Of a stretch of DNA of 64,000 bases, positions 25,198 through 34,448 are shown piece after piece. Origin of the DNA: Terriglobus roseus (GTDB lineage Bacteria > Acidobacteriota > Terriglobia > Terriglobales > Acidobacteriaceae); NCBI RefSeq assembly GCF_900102185.1, contig NZ_LT629690.1, forward strand, positions 744,001 through 808,000, in the 5' to 3' direction. The position numbers were made by a program, and so were the translations under genes. Under the pieces are notes generated by a model. That model did not search any database, was not told the origin of the DNA, and saw only the letters and a list, made by a program, of their open reading frames with translations. How positions within the stretch are numbered: the first letter of the stretch is position 1; each line of letters starts with the position of its first letter.

Positions 25198-26061
25198 ATG
25201 CAGGAGAAGAGTGAGTTGAAGAAGATTGCTATCCAGGGAGAGCCGGGTTCCAATAGCCACCTGGCAACACGTCAATTGTTAGGCGAAGTGGAATTGGTGC
25301 CGTGTGCGCTGTCCGTGGAAGTGCTGGAAAAACTCACGCGTTCCAAGGAGGCGGATGCGGCTGTACTGCCGGTGGAGAACAGCCTGCATGGCGCGGTGGC
25401 AGATCACTCCGATCTGCTGCTGCGTTACGGCGTCCAGATTGTGGCCGAGTGCTCGCTGCGGATCCGTCATGCGTTGATGGCTGTACCGGGCGTGACCCAG
25501 GAGCAAGTGAACCGGGTGCTGTCGCATCCGGTGGCGTTGTCGCAGTGCCGCAAGTTCTTTATGGAGCATCCGGCGCTGGAAGCCGTCCCGTTCTATGACA
25601 CGGCGGGTGCGGTCAAACACCTGATGGCAAACCACGTAACGGACGCTGCCGCGATTGCCGCTCCGTTTGCCGCGGACGTGTATGGCGCGGAGATCCTGCG
25701 CAGCGGCCTGGAGGACGATCCGAAGAACTTTACCCGGTTCTTTATGCTGACCCGGAAAGAGGATGCAGAGGCACTCCGTCCGGCGGGATCGGTGGTCAAT
25801 AAGTTGTCTCTTGCGTTTGACTTACCGCATCGGCCGGGGTCGCTGCTGGAGGCGCTGAAGGAACTGGTGGCCGCCGGGGCAGACTTGACCCGGATTGATT
25901 CGCGGCCGGTCCCTGGACGGCCCTGGGAATACACGTTTTTTGTGGATTTGCGGATTCCTTCGGCCGAGGCAGCCGACACGATTGTGGCCGGATTACGCCA
26001 ATCCTGCCGGGAAGTGGTGGAATTGGGCCGGTATGAGGCAGCGGTGCTTCCTGAGGAGTAG
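25198..26061 (+). CDS. pheA: Prephenate dehydratase
   Basis: Converts prephenate to phenylpyruvate in phenylalanine synthesis. The ~287-residue protein has the dehydratase core: I-Q-G-E-P-G-S-N-S-H-L-A, P-V-E-N-S-L-H-G-A-V, L-S-H-P-V-A-L-S-Q-C and the catalytic-site region N-F-T-R-F-F. A C-terminal ACT domain (about 200-285, L-P-H-R-P-G-S-L-L-E-A-L, then R-I-D-S-R-P) should bind phenylalanine for feedback inhibition. There is no chorismate mutase domain. ATG 25198 has a poor Shine-Dalgarno; TTG 25216, after an AGGAGAAGAG stretch, is a realistic alternative. Confidence 0.92.
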   Translation: MQEKSELKKIAIQGEPGSNSHLATRQLLGEVELVPCALSVEVLEKLTRSKEADAAVLPVENSLHGAVADHSDLLLRYGVQIVAECSLRIRHALMAVPGVTQEQVNRVLSHPVALSQCRKFFMEHPALEAVPFYDTAGAVKHLMANHVTDAAAIAAPFAADVYGAEILRSGLEDDPKNFTRFFMLTRKEDAEALRPAGSVVNKLSLAFDLPHRPGSLLEALKELVAAGADLTRIDSRPVPGRPWEYTFFVDLRIPSAEAADTIVAGLRQSCREVVELGRYEAAVLPEE

Positions 26062-26247
26062 ACTTCCGCTGCGCTCGAATGCGGCCTCCATTTGCGGCGA
26101 AATAAGCGCAAATCGAGCGGCAAAGATTTGTGCCAAAGCATCCATTCTGAAGACGGCAATTTTTGCCGATAGGCAGTTCAGACCCTCATAGATCCGGTTG
26201 TATTTGCCGCTTTCTGGACCCCGGATGAATCCATGCGTGACTTGAGG

Positions 26248-26271
26248 CATCAGATGTGTGAATATCTGATG
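26248..26271 (+). promoter_or_regulatory. Hairpin abutting the lon ribosome-binding site
   Basis: A perfect 8-bp inverted repeat, CATCAGAT and ATCTGATG with an 8-base loop. Its 3' arm ends at the first G of the GGAAGGA Shine-Dalgarno (26271-26277), 15 bases before the lon ATG. It is A/T-rich enough to melt, so a temperature-responsive role is conceivable but unproven. Confidence 0.4.
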
Positions 26272-26286
26272 GAAGGACACTCAACT

Positions 26287-28887
26287 ATGTCAAACGATTT
26301 TGTAAGTGTGATCCAGCCGACGGCGTCGGACCCGGACCGCAAGCGCAGCGCGCGCGCCCTCCCCGTCCTTCCCGTCCGCGATACCGTGCTTTTCCCGCAT
26401 GCGGTGCTGCCTTTGACGGTGGGCCGGGATAGCTCGATTCAACTCATCCAGTCCCTGGGTGACGAAAAGACCATCCTGGTGGTGGCGCAGCGTGATGCCC
26501 GGCAGGACACGCCGGACGCCAGCGAACTGCACCAGACCGGAACCCTGGCCACCATCCACAAAGTGGTGAAGATGCCGAACCAGAGCCTTTTTGTGTTCAC
26601 AGAAGGCACGGAGCGCATCCGTCTGGGTGAATTTGAGCAGCGTACGCCGTTCCTGACGGCCAGTTACGAGTTGGTTCCCGACAACGACGCCGAAAAGACG
26701 CCGGAGTTGGAGGCGATGCAGCGCAATGTGGTTTCGCAGTTTCAGCAGATTGTGGCGGCTTCGCCGACACTGTCTGACGATCTGCAGACGATTGCTCTGA
26801 ATATCGAGGAGCCGGGCCGGTTGGCCGATTTCATCGGTTCGTCGCTGCCGTTTTTGACCACGGCTGACAAGCAGGAATTGCTGGAAACCACGGACGTGGA
26901 AGCTCGTATGGAGCGCCTGAACAAGCACCTGGTGAAGGAGCTTGAGGTGCAGCAGCTTCGTTCGAAGATTCAGAACGAGGTGCAGGATGCCGTGCAGCAG
27001 TCGCAGCGTGAGTACTACCTGCGCGAGCAGCAGAAGGCGATCAGCAAGGAACTGGGCGAGACCGACGAGACCAACAAGGCCATTGAGGAACTACGCGCCA
27101 AGATTGAAGCGGCGGGCATGCCGGAGGACACGAAGAAGGAGGCTCTGAAGGAGCTGAACCGTCTTCAGCGCATGAATCCTGCGCAGCCGGATTACAGCAT
27201 GACGCGCAGCTACATTGAATGGCTGGCGGTGCTGCCATGGGCCAAGTCCAGCGGCAAGCAGGTGGATATTCCGCAGGCTGCTGCATTCCTGGATGAGGAT
27301 CACTACGGTCTGCAGAAGGTGAAGGATCGCATTCTGGACTACCTCTCTGTGCGGCGTTTGAAGCCGGATATGAAGGGGCCGATCCTGTGCTTTGTTGGAC
27401 CTCCGGGCGTGGGTAAGACCTCGCTGGGCAAGAGCATTGCACGTGCGCTAGGACGTAAGTTTGCGCGTATCTCGCTGGGCGGTATGCATGATGAGGCGGA
27501 GATCCGTGGACATCGTCGTACGTACATTGGCGCGATGCCTGGGCAGATCATCCAGAACCTGAAGCGTGTGGAGACGAACGATCCGGTGTTCATGCTGGAC
27601 GAGATCGACAAGCTGGGCCGCGACTTCCGTGGCGATCCGGCGAGTGCGCTGCTTGAAACGCTGGACCCTGCGCAGAATGGCACGTTCCGCGATAACTACC
27701 TGGATCAGCCGTTCGATCTGAGCAAGGTGTTGTTCATCTGCACGGCGAATCAGCTCGATCCGATTCCGGCACCGTTGCTGGACCGTATGGAGATCATCGA
27801 ACTCACCGGTTATACCGAGGAGGAGAAGATCAGCATTGCGGAACGGTATCTGGCTCCGCGGCAGATCAAGGAAAACGGCATCGATGGCGATGAGCCAAAG
27901 GAGAAGGATCACAAAGCTGGAAACGGTGTTCCTGTAGCTGCTGTTTCCGACGATCGCGGTGATCTGCTGAGTGGCGATGCGGCAGTTGCGCATTCCACGG
28001 CGGAGAGCAGCCCGGAGGTTCCGGAGTCCCAGTTGCCGAAGCAGACGGCTGAACCGAAGATCATCTTCCCGCGTGAGTCGCTGGGCATCATTGCACGGCA
28101 TTACACGCGTGAGGCTGGCGTTCGCCGGTTGGAGCAGTTGATTGGCACGGTCTGCCGTAAGCAGGCGCGCCGCATCGCTGAAGGCAAGACGGAGACGTTG
28201 ACCGTGACGCCTGAGGTGATTCGCGAGTTCCTTGGTGGTTACAAGGTGCGCGTGGATACGGAGATTGCGGAGCGTACGAAGCGTGCAGGTGTAGCGGTTG
28301 GGCTTGCGTGGACTCCTGTGGGTGGCGATGTGTTGTTCATCGAAGCCAACAAGATGAAGGGCAAGGGCAGCTTCCAGATCACGGGCCAGATTGGCGACGT
28401 GATGAAGGAGAGCATGCAGGCAGCACTGACATGGGTGCGTTCCAACGCGACCAAGCTGGGGCTGGATGAGGATGTGTTGAAGGACATTGATCTTCATCTG
28501 CATGTGCCTGCGGGAGCGATCCCGAAGGATGGCCCAAGCGCAGGTGTGACGATGGCTACGGCGATTGTTAGCTTGCTTACCGATATGCCGGTCCGTCCGT
28601 TGCTGGCAATGACGGGCGAGATCACGCTGAGCGGCAATGTGCTGCCGGTGGGCGGCATCAAGGAGAAGTTCCTTGCTGCGAAGCGTGCCGGTGTGAAGGA
28701 CGTGATTCTGCCGATTGATGTGAAGCCGAACGTTGAGGAAGATCTCACGGCCGATCAGATTGAAGGCATCACGATTCACTATGCGTCGCGCATTGAGGAT
28801 GTGCTGGCAGTCGCTCTGCCGCACACGATGAACGAACTGAAGAAGGACACCGAGGTGCGCGAAGAGCTGGTGCACCAGGCAGCGTAA
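26287..28887 (+). CDS. lon: ATP-dependent protease Lon
   Basis: Cytoplasmic AAA+ serine protease for damaged and regulatory proteins. The 866-residue protein has a LON substrate domain (about 15-220), an AAA+ module with Walker A G-P-P-G-V-G-K-T from residue 371 and Walker B F-M-L-D-E-I-D-K, and a protease domain with the catalytic dyad S751 (D-G-P-S-A-G) and K794. An unusual ~50-residue acidic, Ser/Pro-rich insertion (about 534-590) interrupts the lid between Q-I-K-E-N and I-I-F-P-R-E-S. Start 26287 follows GGAAGGA; the longer frame to 26233 runs through a hairpin and is not used. A terminator follows. Confidence 0.95.
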   Translation: MSNDFVSVIQPTASDPDRKRSARALPVLPVRDTVLFPHAVLPLTVGRDSSIQLIQSLGDEKTILVVAQRDARQDTPDASELHQTGTLATIHKVVKMPNQSLFVFTEGTERIRLGEFEQRTPFLTASYELVPDNDAEKTPELEAMQRNVVSQFQQIVAASPTLSDDLQTIALNIEEPGRLADFIGSSLPFLTTADKQELLETTDVEARMERLNKHLVKELEVQQLRSKIQNEVQDAVQQSQREYYLREQQKAISKELGETDETNKAIEELRAKIEAAGMPEDTKKEALKELNRLQRMNPAQPDYSMTRSYIEWLAVLPWAKSSGKQVDIPQAAAFLDEDHYGLQKVKDRILDYLSVRRLKPDMKGPILCFVGPPGVGKTSLGKSIARALGRKFARISLGGMHDEAEIRGHRRTYIGAMPGQIIQNLKRVETNDPVFMLDEIDKLGRDFRGDPASALLETLDPAQNGTFRDNYLDQPFDLSKVLFICTANQLDPIPAPLLDRMEIIELTGYTEEEKISIAERYLAPRQIKENGIDGDEPKEKDHKAGNGVPVAAVSDDRGDLLSGDAAVAHSTAESSPEVPESQLPKQTAEPKIIFPRESLGIIARHYTREAGVRRLEQLIGTVCRKQARRIAEGKTETLTVTPEVIREFLGGYKVRVDTEIAERTKRAGVAVGLAWTPVGGDVLFIEANKMKGKGSFQITGQIGDVMKESMQAALTWVRSNATKLGLDEDVLKDIDLHLHVPAGAIPKDGPSAGVTMATAIVSLLTDMPVRPLLAMTGEITLSGNVLPVGGIKEKFLAAKRAGVKDVILPIDVKPNVEEDLTADQIEGITIHYASRIEDVLAVALPHTMNELKKDTEVREELVHQAA

Positions 28888-28908
28888 AACTGAATTGCAG
28901 CTGAATGA

Positions 28909-28937
28909 CGCGCGATCTGAAAAGGTCGCGCGTTTTT
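28909..28937 (+). terminator. Terminator after lon
   Basis: A 7-bp stem, CGCGCGA (28909-28915) with TCGCGCG (28926-28932), followed by TTTTT and CTTTT, 22 bases past the lon stop. Confidence 0.8.
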
Positions 28938-29022
28938 CTTTTGCAGGATGGCATGAGTTTTATCAAGACGAATCAACTCAAATGGGTTGCAGACGCTCTT
29001 ATGGTTTGAGAACGGAGTGTCT

Positions 29023-29529
29023 ATGGCGAAAGCTGCTGCAAAGAAAGTGAGTGCGACAAAGAAGTCTGTGCGGCGTTCCATGCCCAAGGAAGGGCGCGAT
29101 CCGAAGGGCGGGCTGACCGAAGCGGGGCGTGCGTGGTATGCCGCGAAGACTGGCGCAAACCTGAAACCGGGCGTGAAGGGGCCGCCGGATACCCCGGAGA
29201 AGATGCGTCGCAAAGGTTCGTTCCTGGTGCGGATGTTTACGAATCCACGTGGGCCAATGCAGGATGCGAAGGGAAGGCCGACGCGGTTGGCGCTAAGTGC
29301 GCAGGCGTGGGGAGAGAAGCTGCCGAAGACGATGCATGAGGCGCATATGCTGGCGGCGGAGGGTAGGCGTTTGCTGGCGCAATACCATGTGGCGAAGAAG
29401 GCTGCAGCGAAGATAGCAATTGCGAAGAAATCGGCCGTGAAGAAAGTTTCTGCAAAGAAAGCTGCTGCGAAGAAGTCCGCCGTTAAGAAATCGGCTTCAA
29501 AACCTGCTGCGCGAAAAGCGAAGTCTTAG
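29023..29529 (+). CDS. DUF6321-like protein with histone-H1-like Lys/Ala-rich tail
   Basis: A 168-residue very basic protein. After a short Lys/Ala leader comes a conserved-looking core (about 20-110) with P-K-E-G-R-D-P-K-G-G-L-T-E-A-G-R, then G-A-N-L-K-P-G-V-K and R-R-K-G-S-F-L-V-R-M-F. This core matches remembered DUF6321/'DUF4099-free' chromosomal proteins only loosely. The last ~50 residues are repeats of A-K-K-S-A-V/A-A-K-K type, like eukaryotic histone H1 tails and bacterial H1-like DNA binders. DNA compaction is inferred from the tail. Start 29023 has GGAG upstream. Confidence 0.7.
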   Translation: MAKAAAKKVSATKKSVRRSMPKEGRDPKGGLTEAGRAWYAAKTGANLKPGVKGPPDTPEKMRRKGSFLVRMFTNPRGPMQDAKGRPTRLALSAQAWGEKLPKTMHEAHMLAAEGRRLLAQYHVAKKAAAKIAIAKKSAVKKVSAKKAAAKKSAVKKSASKPAARKAKS

Positions 29530-29557
29530 TGGGATCGAAAGGTCCTTCTTGCACTAT

Positions 29558-29593
29558 CTGGATTGCCAAGACAACCTTGGCAATCCAGTTTTA
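29558..29593. terminator. Strong bidirectional terminator
   Basis: A perfect 13-bp stem (29558-29570 with 29576-29588) with a 5-base loop, followed on the plus strand by TTTTATTTT. It separates the H1-like gene from the convergent FAH-family gene. Confidence 0.85.
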
Positions 29594-29595
29594 TT

Positions 29596-30417
29596 TTATC
29601 GCGTGGCTACTCTGTTTTCTAACGTACCGATGCCGTCGATGCTCACCTGGATCACATCGCCGTGAGAGAGTGTGAATTCCGTGGGCGGCACAATGCCTGT
29701 GCCAGTCAGCAGAAATGCGCCCGTTGGAAAATCAAGCTCACGGTAGAGATATTCGAGCAGCTCTGCGGGATCGCGTTTTAACTCTGCCAGCGTTGTGCTG
29801 CCGCTGACGACGGTTTCATCGCCACGCAGAATCTGTAGTGTGATCTTTGTGGCGCGATCCACCGAGCCATTCCATAACAGGATGCAGGGACCGATTGCGC
29901 AACTGCCGTTGTAGACCTTTGCCTGCGGGAGATACAGAGGGTTCTCACCTTCGATATCGCGCGAGCTCATGTCGTTGCCGATGGTTAGGCCAATGAGCTT
30001 GCCCTTGTTATTTGCCACCAGCGTTAACTCAGGCTCGGGAATTGACCACGTAGCATCGCGGCGGATACGCACTTCATCGCCGGGATGAATCACGCGCCAC
30101 GGTGACGCCTTGAAGAACAGTTCTGGACGTTCCGCAATGTACACGCGGTCGTAGAAGTCGCCGCCGCCAGCAGCCTGGCTCTCTTCCATGCGCGCGTTGC
30201 GGCTGCGATAGTACGTCACGCCGGAAGCCCAAACCTCCTGCGATGTCACTGGCGTAAGCACGTCACCTGTGATGGTTTCGGCGTTGCCTTTGGAGGCGTT
30301 TACTGTGGCAATCACGTCTTCGCTGTTGAGCAGGGCATCCCAATCGGCTGTGTTCACGCGGTGGGTGGCGCCATTGTCTTCCACGAAGATGCCTGTGGTG
30401 GTTCGGTAGAGCTTCAC
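29596..30417 (-). CDS. FAH-family 2-keto-3-deoxy-sugar-acid dehydratase
   Basis: A 273-residue fumarylacetoacetate-hydrolase-fold protein. The metal site is indicated by [10 protein letters not shown], and by [23 protein letters not shown]. The latter block is typical of 2-keto-3-deoxy-D-arabinonate/xylonate dehydratases, which yield 2-oxoglutarate semialdehyde. It starts 4 bases after the IlvD/Edd gene stop, so both are in one operon. That pairing fits a Weimberg-type non-phosphorylating pentose pathway. The semialdehyde dehydrogenase is not in the window, so the pathway is an inference. Confidence 0.8.
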   Translation of the reverse strand: MKLYRTTTGIFVEDNGATHRVNTADWDALLNSEDVIATVNASKGNAETITGDVLTPVTSQEVWASGVTYYRSRNARMEESQAAGGGDFYDRVYIAERPELFFKASPWRVIHPGDEVRIRRDATWSIPEPELTLVANNKGKLIGLTIGNDMSSRDIEGENPLYLPQAKVYNGSCAIGPCILLWNGSVDRATKITLQILRGDETVVSGSTTLAELKRDPAELLEYLYRELDFPTGAFLLTGTGIVPPTEFTLSHGDVIQVSIDGIGTLENRVATR

Positions 30418-30421
30418 GGTG

Positions 30422-32389
30422 TTACTCCTTCAGTGCGGCTTTCGCGCCGCGTGCAAGCTGGGTTATGACAGCATCCGCATCATAGACGCAACCACCCCAC
30501 ACTCCGCCACTGGCCTGCACGAGCGCTGCCCATAAGCGGGTGTCGTTGGTCATTGCGGGATGTGGATGCAGGTCTTCGCGCAGACTGCGCATCGCTAATC
30601 GACGCGCACCTTCTTCGGCGGAGAATGTCTCATTGGCTTCGCCCACCAGATCGACCGAGGCGCTCAGCGTGGTGCGGTTTACGGTGATGTGAATGGTGTC
30701 TCCCTCGCGTACTTTGCCGATGGGGCCGCCAGCAAGTGCCTCGGGTGAGATATGGCCGATGCACGCTCCTGTTGAGACACCGGAGAAGCGCGCATCGGTG
30801 AGTACTGCAACGTGTTTGCAGAAGGGCAGGTTCTTCAACGCGGAGGTCACCTGATACACCTCCTGCATGCCCGCGCCCATCGGCCCGCCGCAGATCATCA
30901 CCATCACGTCGCCATGCGACACCTCGCCAGCCTTGATGGCGTGAATCGCATCCTCTTCGGTGAGGAAGATGCGTGCTGGTCCAGTGTGGCGATAGACACC
31001 ATCAGCATCGATGAGAGTGGGATCGATCGATGTGCTCTTGATCACCGATCCTTCCGGTGCAAGGTTGCCGACAGGGAAGCTGACAGTGGAGGTCAGGCCG
31101 CGTGCGCGTGCTCCATCCGGAGAGAAGATGACGTTGTCTGGATCAATCCCATCGACTTCTTGTAAGCGTTGTCGCATGCCGCGCCGACGTTCGCTTTGCT
31201 CCCACCAATCCAGATTGGCATCCAGTGTCTCGCCTGTAACTGTGCGGACGGAAGTATCCAACAGACCGGCGCGACGAAGATGCAGCATGACTTCTGGCAC
31301 AGCGCCAGCGAGGAATACCTGCACCGTCGCATAACCCACCGGCCCGTTGGGCAGTGCGTCTACGAGACGCGGGATTGCCCGATTCACGGCGATCCAATCC
31401 TCTGATGTGGGACGGCTCAGTCCAGCGGCATGCGCGATTGCAGGGATGTGCAAAAGCAGATTGGTTGATCCGCCAAAGGCTGCATGGACCACCATTGCGT
31501 TGCGGACGGCAGCGTTGGTAAGTACATCGCGCGTGCCGATACCCGACTGCGTCATGCGCAGAATGGCTTCGGCCGACTGCGCGGCAGCGCGCAGCCATAC
31601 TTGCTGACCAGATGGGGCTAGCGCGCTATGTGGCAAGGAGAGTCCCAACGCCTCGCTCACCACTTGTGATGTAGCGGCAGTGCCCAGGAACTGGCATCCC
31701 CCGCCTGGCGACGCGCAGGCACGGCAGCCCATCTCTGCGGCCGTCTCCAGGCTGATCTGTCCCTGCGAATAACGTGCGCCGATAGTCTGTACCTTGCCCG
31801 CATCCTCGCCGCTCTCAGGCAGGAGTGTGACTCCACCGGGAACGAGGACGCTGGGATAGTCTCCGGATGAGGCCAGCGCCATCATCATGGCGGGCAGTCC
31901 CTTGTCGCAGGTTGCAATGCCGATCACTCCGCGTCGTGTGGGGAGCGACCGCATCAGTCGACGCAGCACCATGGCAGCGTCGTTGCGGTAGGGCAGCGAG
32001 TCGAGCATTCCCGCAGTCCCTTGCGTGCGGCCATCGCATGGATCAGTGCATGCTCCGGCAAACGGGATAGCGTGACGATCTCGCAGAGTGCGTGCGGCTT
32101 CCGCCACCAGCAATCCCACCTCCCAGTGTCCTGTATGGAAGCCAAGTGCGATGGGCGTTCCATCCGCTGCGCGGAGGCCACCGTGGGTGCTCAGGATGAG
32201 GTATTCCGGATCGCGTAGACGTGCGGGGTCCCATCCCATGCCGGCGTTTTGCGAGAGCCCAAACAAGTTGCCGGAAGGTTGCTGAAGCAACATCTCCGGT
32301 GTGATGGGAAGAGCGCCCTGCGGCCCGGCGTCGTGCGTGCGGAGTGTTTCCCAGTCGTTTCCGCCGTCCAACAACTGCTGCAGCGTCAT
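30422..32389 (-). CDS. IlvD/Edd-family sugar-acid dehydratase (YjhG/YagF type, probable xylonate dehydratase)
   Basis: A 655-residue Fe-S dehydratase. The cluster cysteines appear in [24 protein letters not shown] and [13 protein letters not shown]. The C-terminal barrel has [12 protein letters not shown] and [12 protein letters not shown]. Length and sequence style match the YjhG/YagF branch, which removes water from D-xylonate, rather than IlvD proper. Start 32389 follows GGGAG. The FAH-family gene is 4 bases downstream. A GntR regulator lies 1.4 kb away and is a plausible controller. Confidence 0.85.
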   Translation of the reverse strand: MTLQQLLDGGNDWETLRTHDAGPQGALPITPEMLLQQPSGNLFGLSQNAGMGWDPARLRDPEYLILSTHGGLRAADGTPIALGFHTGHWEVGLLVAEAARTLRDRHAIPFAGACTDPCDGRTQGTAGMLDSLPYRNDAAMVLRRLMRSLPTRRGVIGIATCDKGLPAMMMALASSGDYPSVLVPGGVTLLPESGEDAGKVQTIGARYSQGQISLETAAEMGCRACASPGGGCQFLGTAATSQVVSEALGLSLPHSALAPSGQQVWLRAAAQSAEAILRMTQSGIGTRDVLTNAAVRNAMVVHAAFGGSTNLLLHIPAIAHAAGLSRPTSEDWIAVNRAIPRLVDALPNGPVGYATVQVFLAGAVPEVMLHLRRAGLLDTSVRTVTGETLDANLDWWEQSERRRGMRQRLQEVDGIDPDNVIFSPDGARARGLTSTVSFPVGNLAPEGSVIKSTSIDPTLIDADGVYRHTGPARIFLTEEDAIHAIKAGEVSHGDVMVMICGGPMGAGMQEVYQVTSALKNLPFCKHVAVLTDARFSGVSTGACIGHISPEALAGGPIGKVREGDTIHITVNRTTLSASVDLVGEANETFSAEEGARRLAMRSLREDLHPHPAMTNDTRLWAALVQASGGVWGGCVYDADAVITQLARGAKAALKE

Positions 32390-32519
32390 TACGTCTCCCT
32401 GTGTGCGGATTGCGACGGGATTATCGTACCTGCCGGGATGCGCCGATGGCGAAAAGCAGAGCAAGTGGACCCAGGAAGTCGTTGACACGCGACTGTGTAT
32501 CCGCAGAGACTGCGGGGCG

Positions 32520-33659
32520 ATGGTTAATCGTTCAACTTCGTATGTTCGGCGCGTGCTCCGCCGATTTCAGGTGCCGGTTGGTGTTGTGTTTCTTCTGCTT
32601 GTGCTGTGGTCTCTGCCGCTTGCGGGACAACGGGCCTCATCGCGGATGGATGAGCTTGATCTTGCTGCGGCGATGCAGCCCGTTCCTTCGACTGCGGTCT
32701 TTCGCGATCCGGGATACTTTGTGTGGTGCGGAACGATGGTGCGCGGTGAAGATGGCAAGTATCACCTGTATTACTCGCGCTGGAAGGTTTCGACTGGATT
32801 TGAGAGTTGGGTGACGGCTTCTGAGGTCGCACATGCAGTTGGAGCTTCGCCAACAGGGCCGTTTGCGTTCCATGATGTTGCGTTGCCACCACGAGGTCCG
32901 CATCTATGGGACGGCATGGTGACACACAATCCCACGGTGCAGAAGTTCGGGAAGAAGTACTACCTGTACTACACAGGAAATACAGGTGATGGCGTGATTC
33001 TGCCCACGTTGAACTGGACACATCGCAATCACAATCGTGTGGGAGTGGCTGTTGCGGATAATCCCAATGGACCGTGGCAACGGTTCGATCATCCGCTGAT
33101 TGATGTGAGCGCGGATGCGTCTGCACCCGACTCGCTTTCCATTTCGAATCCCAGTCTGACGCAAGGGAAGGATGGCACGTTTTACCTGTTGTACAAGGCG
33201 GTAGGACAACAGAAGCCGTTGCCGTTTGGCGGACCCGTGGTTCATCTGATGGCAACATCGAAGTCGCCGACAGGGCCGTTTCAGAAGGACCTGACGCCAA
33301 TGTTTACGATTGCTGGAAACAACTTTCCATTTGAAGATCCGTATTTCTGGTTTGATCGGCAACGCAATCGGTATTTCGTGATCATGAAGGACAACAAGGG
33401 TGCAGTTTCCGGGACGGGACGCTCATCATTAGTGCTCTATCAGTCAGTGGATGCGAAGGATTGGAAGGCTGCGAAGCATCTGCTGGTGTCTGACCTGGTT
33501 TTGCATTGGAAGGATCGACCTGCACAAACAGTGGCACGCATGGAGAGACCGCAGATCTTCTTTGATACGCGCGGCATCGCACAGGTGTTGCTGGTTGCAA
33601 TTTACGAAGACTCGAAGACCACTTACAACGTCCGTATTCCATTGGATACGCAGCAATAG
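32520..33659 (+). CDS. GH43-like five-bladed beta-propeller protein with N-terminal signal anchor
   Basis: A 379-residue protein. An N-terminal basic stretch and hydrophobic helix (about 15-37, [11 protein letters not shown]) export or anchor it. The rest shows propeller blades: [44 protein letters not shown] and E-D-P-Y-F-W. These resemble GH43/GH32/GH117-type glycosidases that act on plant polysaccharide side chains. It is divergent from the sugar-acid dehydratase, so pentose release and use may be linked. Catalytic acids cannot be assigned with certainty. Confidence 0.75.
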   Translation: MVNRSTSYVRRVLRRFQVPVGVVFLLLVLWSLPLAGQRASSRMDELDLAAAMQPVPSTAVFRDPGYFVWCGTMVRGEDGKYHLYYSRWKVSTGFESWVTASEVAHAVGASPTGPFAFHDVALPPRGPHLWDGMVTHNPTVQKFGKKYYLYYTGNTGDGVILPTLNWTHRNHNRVGVAVADNPNGPWQRFDHPLIDVSADASAPDSLSISNPSLTQGKDGTFYLLYKAVGQQKPLPFGGPVVHLMATSKSPTGPFQKDLTPMFTIAGNNFPFEDPYFWFDRQRNRYFVIMKDNKGAVSGTGRSSLVLYQSVDAKDWKAAKHLLVSDLVLHWKDRPAQTVARMERPQIFFDTRGIAQVLLVAIYEDSKTTYNVRIPLDTQQ

Positions 33660-33686
33660 CTCCTGTTGCTGATTTAGTAATTTTTG

Positions 33687-33706
33687 GCCCAAATTGGGAA
33701 TTGGGC
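33687..33706. promoter_or_regulatory. Inverted repeat upstream of the GntR gene
   Basis: GCCCAA (33687-33692) and TTGGGC (33701-33706) are inverted around an 8-base spacer, and CCCAAATTGGG (33688-33698) is itself palindromic. It lies about 90 bases before the regulator gene and could be its operator; it could also be a weak terminator of the GH43-like gene. Confidence 0.35.
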
Positions 33707-33797
33707 GCGGACTGGCCGACCGAAAACAGATGAAATCTGAGGCCCGCGTGTAAGCTGAGTGGCACACCACACAACCAAGAAGGGATGAACCGGTTCC

Positions 33798-34448
33798 ATG
33801 ACACCCCCACGGCCTATGACCTCATCCAGCCTCACGGAACACGCACACCAGAGCATTAAGCGCCACATCCTGAGCACCAGCATGACGAGAGGTGAGCGGC
33901 TAACGGAGGAATTCTTTGCGCGAGAGCTGGGTATAAGCAAGAGCCCAGTGCGAGAAGCCATGAATTCTCTTGAACGCGAAGGCTTATTAAGGATTGAGCC
34001 GCGTCGAGGAGCATATGTCAGAACGTTTTCTGATCGGGAGATTGCGGACCTGTATGCCGTGCGCGAGATCCTCGAAGCTTATGCGGCGACACATGCAGAT
34101 GTGACGGACGAGTTTGTCGCCGGATTGCGTGCCAGTGTGAACCGGACGAAGGAAATTCTGCAGCGTGACGACAAGGCCTCGCACATTGAGGAAGACATTG
34201 CGTTTCATGCGCAGATTGTGGAGGCCGCGGGGAATGCAGAGTTGACTCGTGTCCATGCCAACATTCAGGACAAACTTTGGTTATGCCGCTGCCAGACGTA
34301 TCAGATTACGTCGACGGATACGCCCAAGGCGCATGGAGAGATTACAGAGCGCTTTGCTGCAGGTGACCGCGCAGGAGCCGTGGAGGCCGTACGCGGTCAC
34401 ATACAGTTCGTATCGAAGGCATTGCAACGAGCGCAGTTGCCTGCGTAA
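33798..34448 (+). CDS. GntR-family regulator, FadR/FCD subfamily
   Basis: A 216-residue DNA-binding repressor or activator. The N-terminal winged helix (about 12-75) has R-L-T-E-E-F-F-A-R-E-L-G-I-S-K-S-P-V-R-E-A followed by L-E-R-E-G-L-L-R-I-E-P-R-R-G-A-Y-V. The helical FCD effector domain (about 85-212) has D-L-Y-A-V-R-E-I-L-E and D-I-A-F-H-A-Q-I-V. FCD regulators often sense sugar acids, which suits the neighbouring dehydratases. Its stop abuts the convergent trpS stop with no gap. Confidence 0.9.
   Translation: MTPPRPMTSSSLTEHAHQSIKRHILSTSMTRGERLTEEFFARELGISKSPVREAMNSLEREGLLRIEPRRGAYVRTFSDREIADLYAVREILEAYAATHADVTDEFVAGLRASVNRTKEILQRDDKASHIEEDIAFHAQIVEAAGNAELTRVHANIQDKLWLCRCQTYQITSTDTPKAHGEITERFAAGDRAGAVEAVRGHIQFVSKALQRAQLPA

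Noticed and set aside
27448-28875. 475-codon minus-strand frame opposite lon
   Set aside because: It is a shadow of the lon codon pattern, rich in His, Arg and Gln without domain features.
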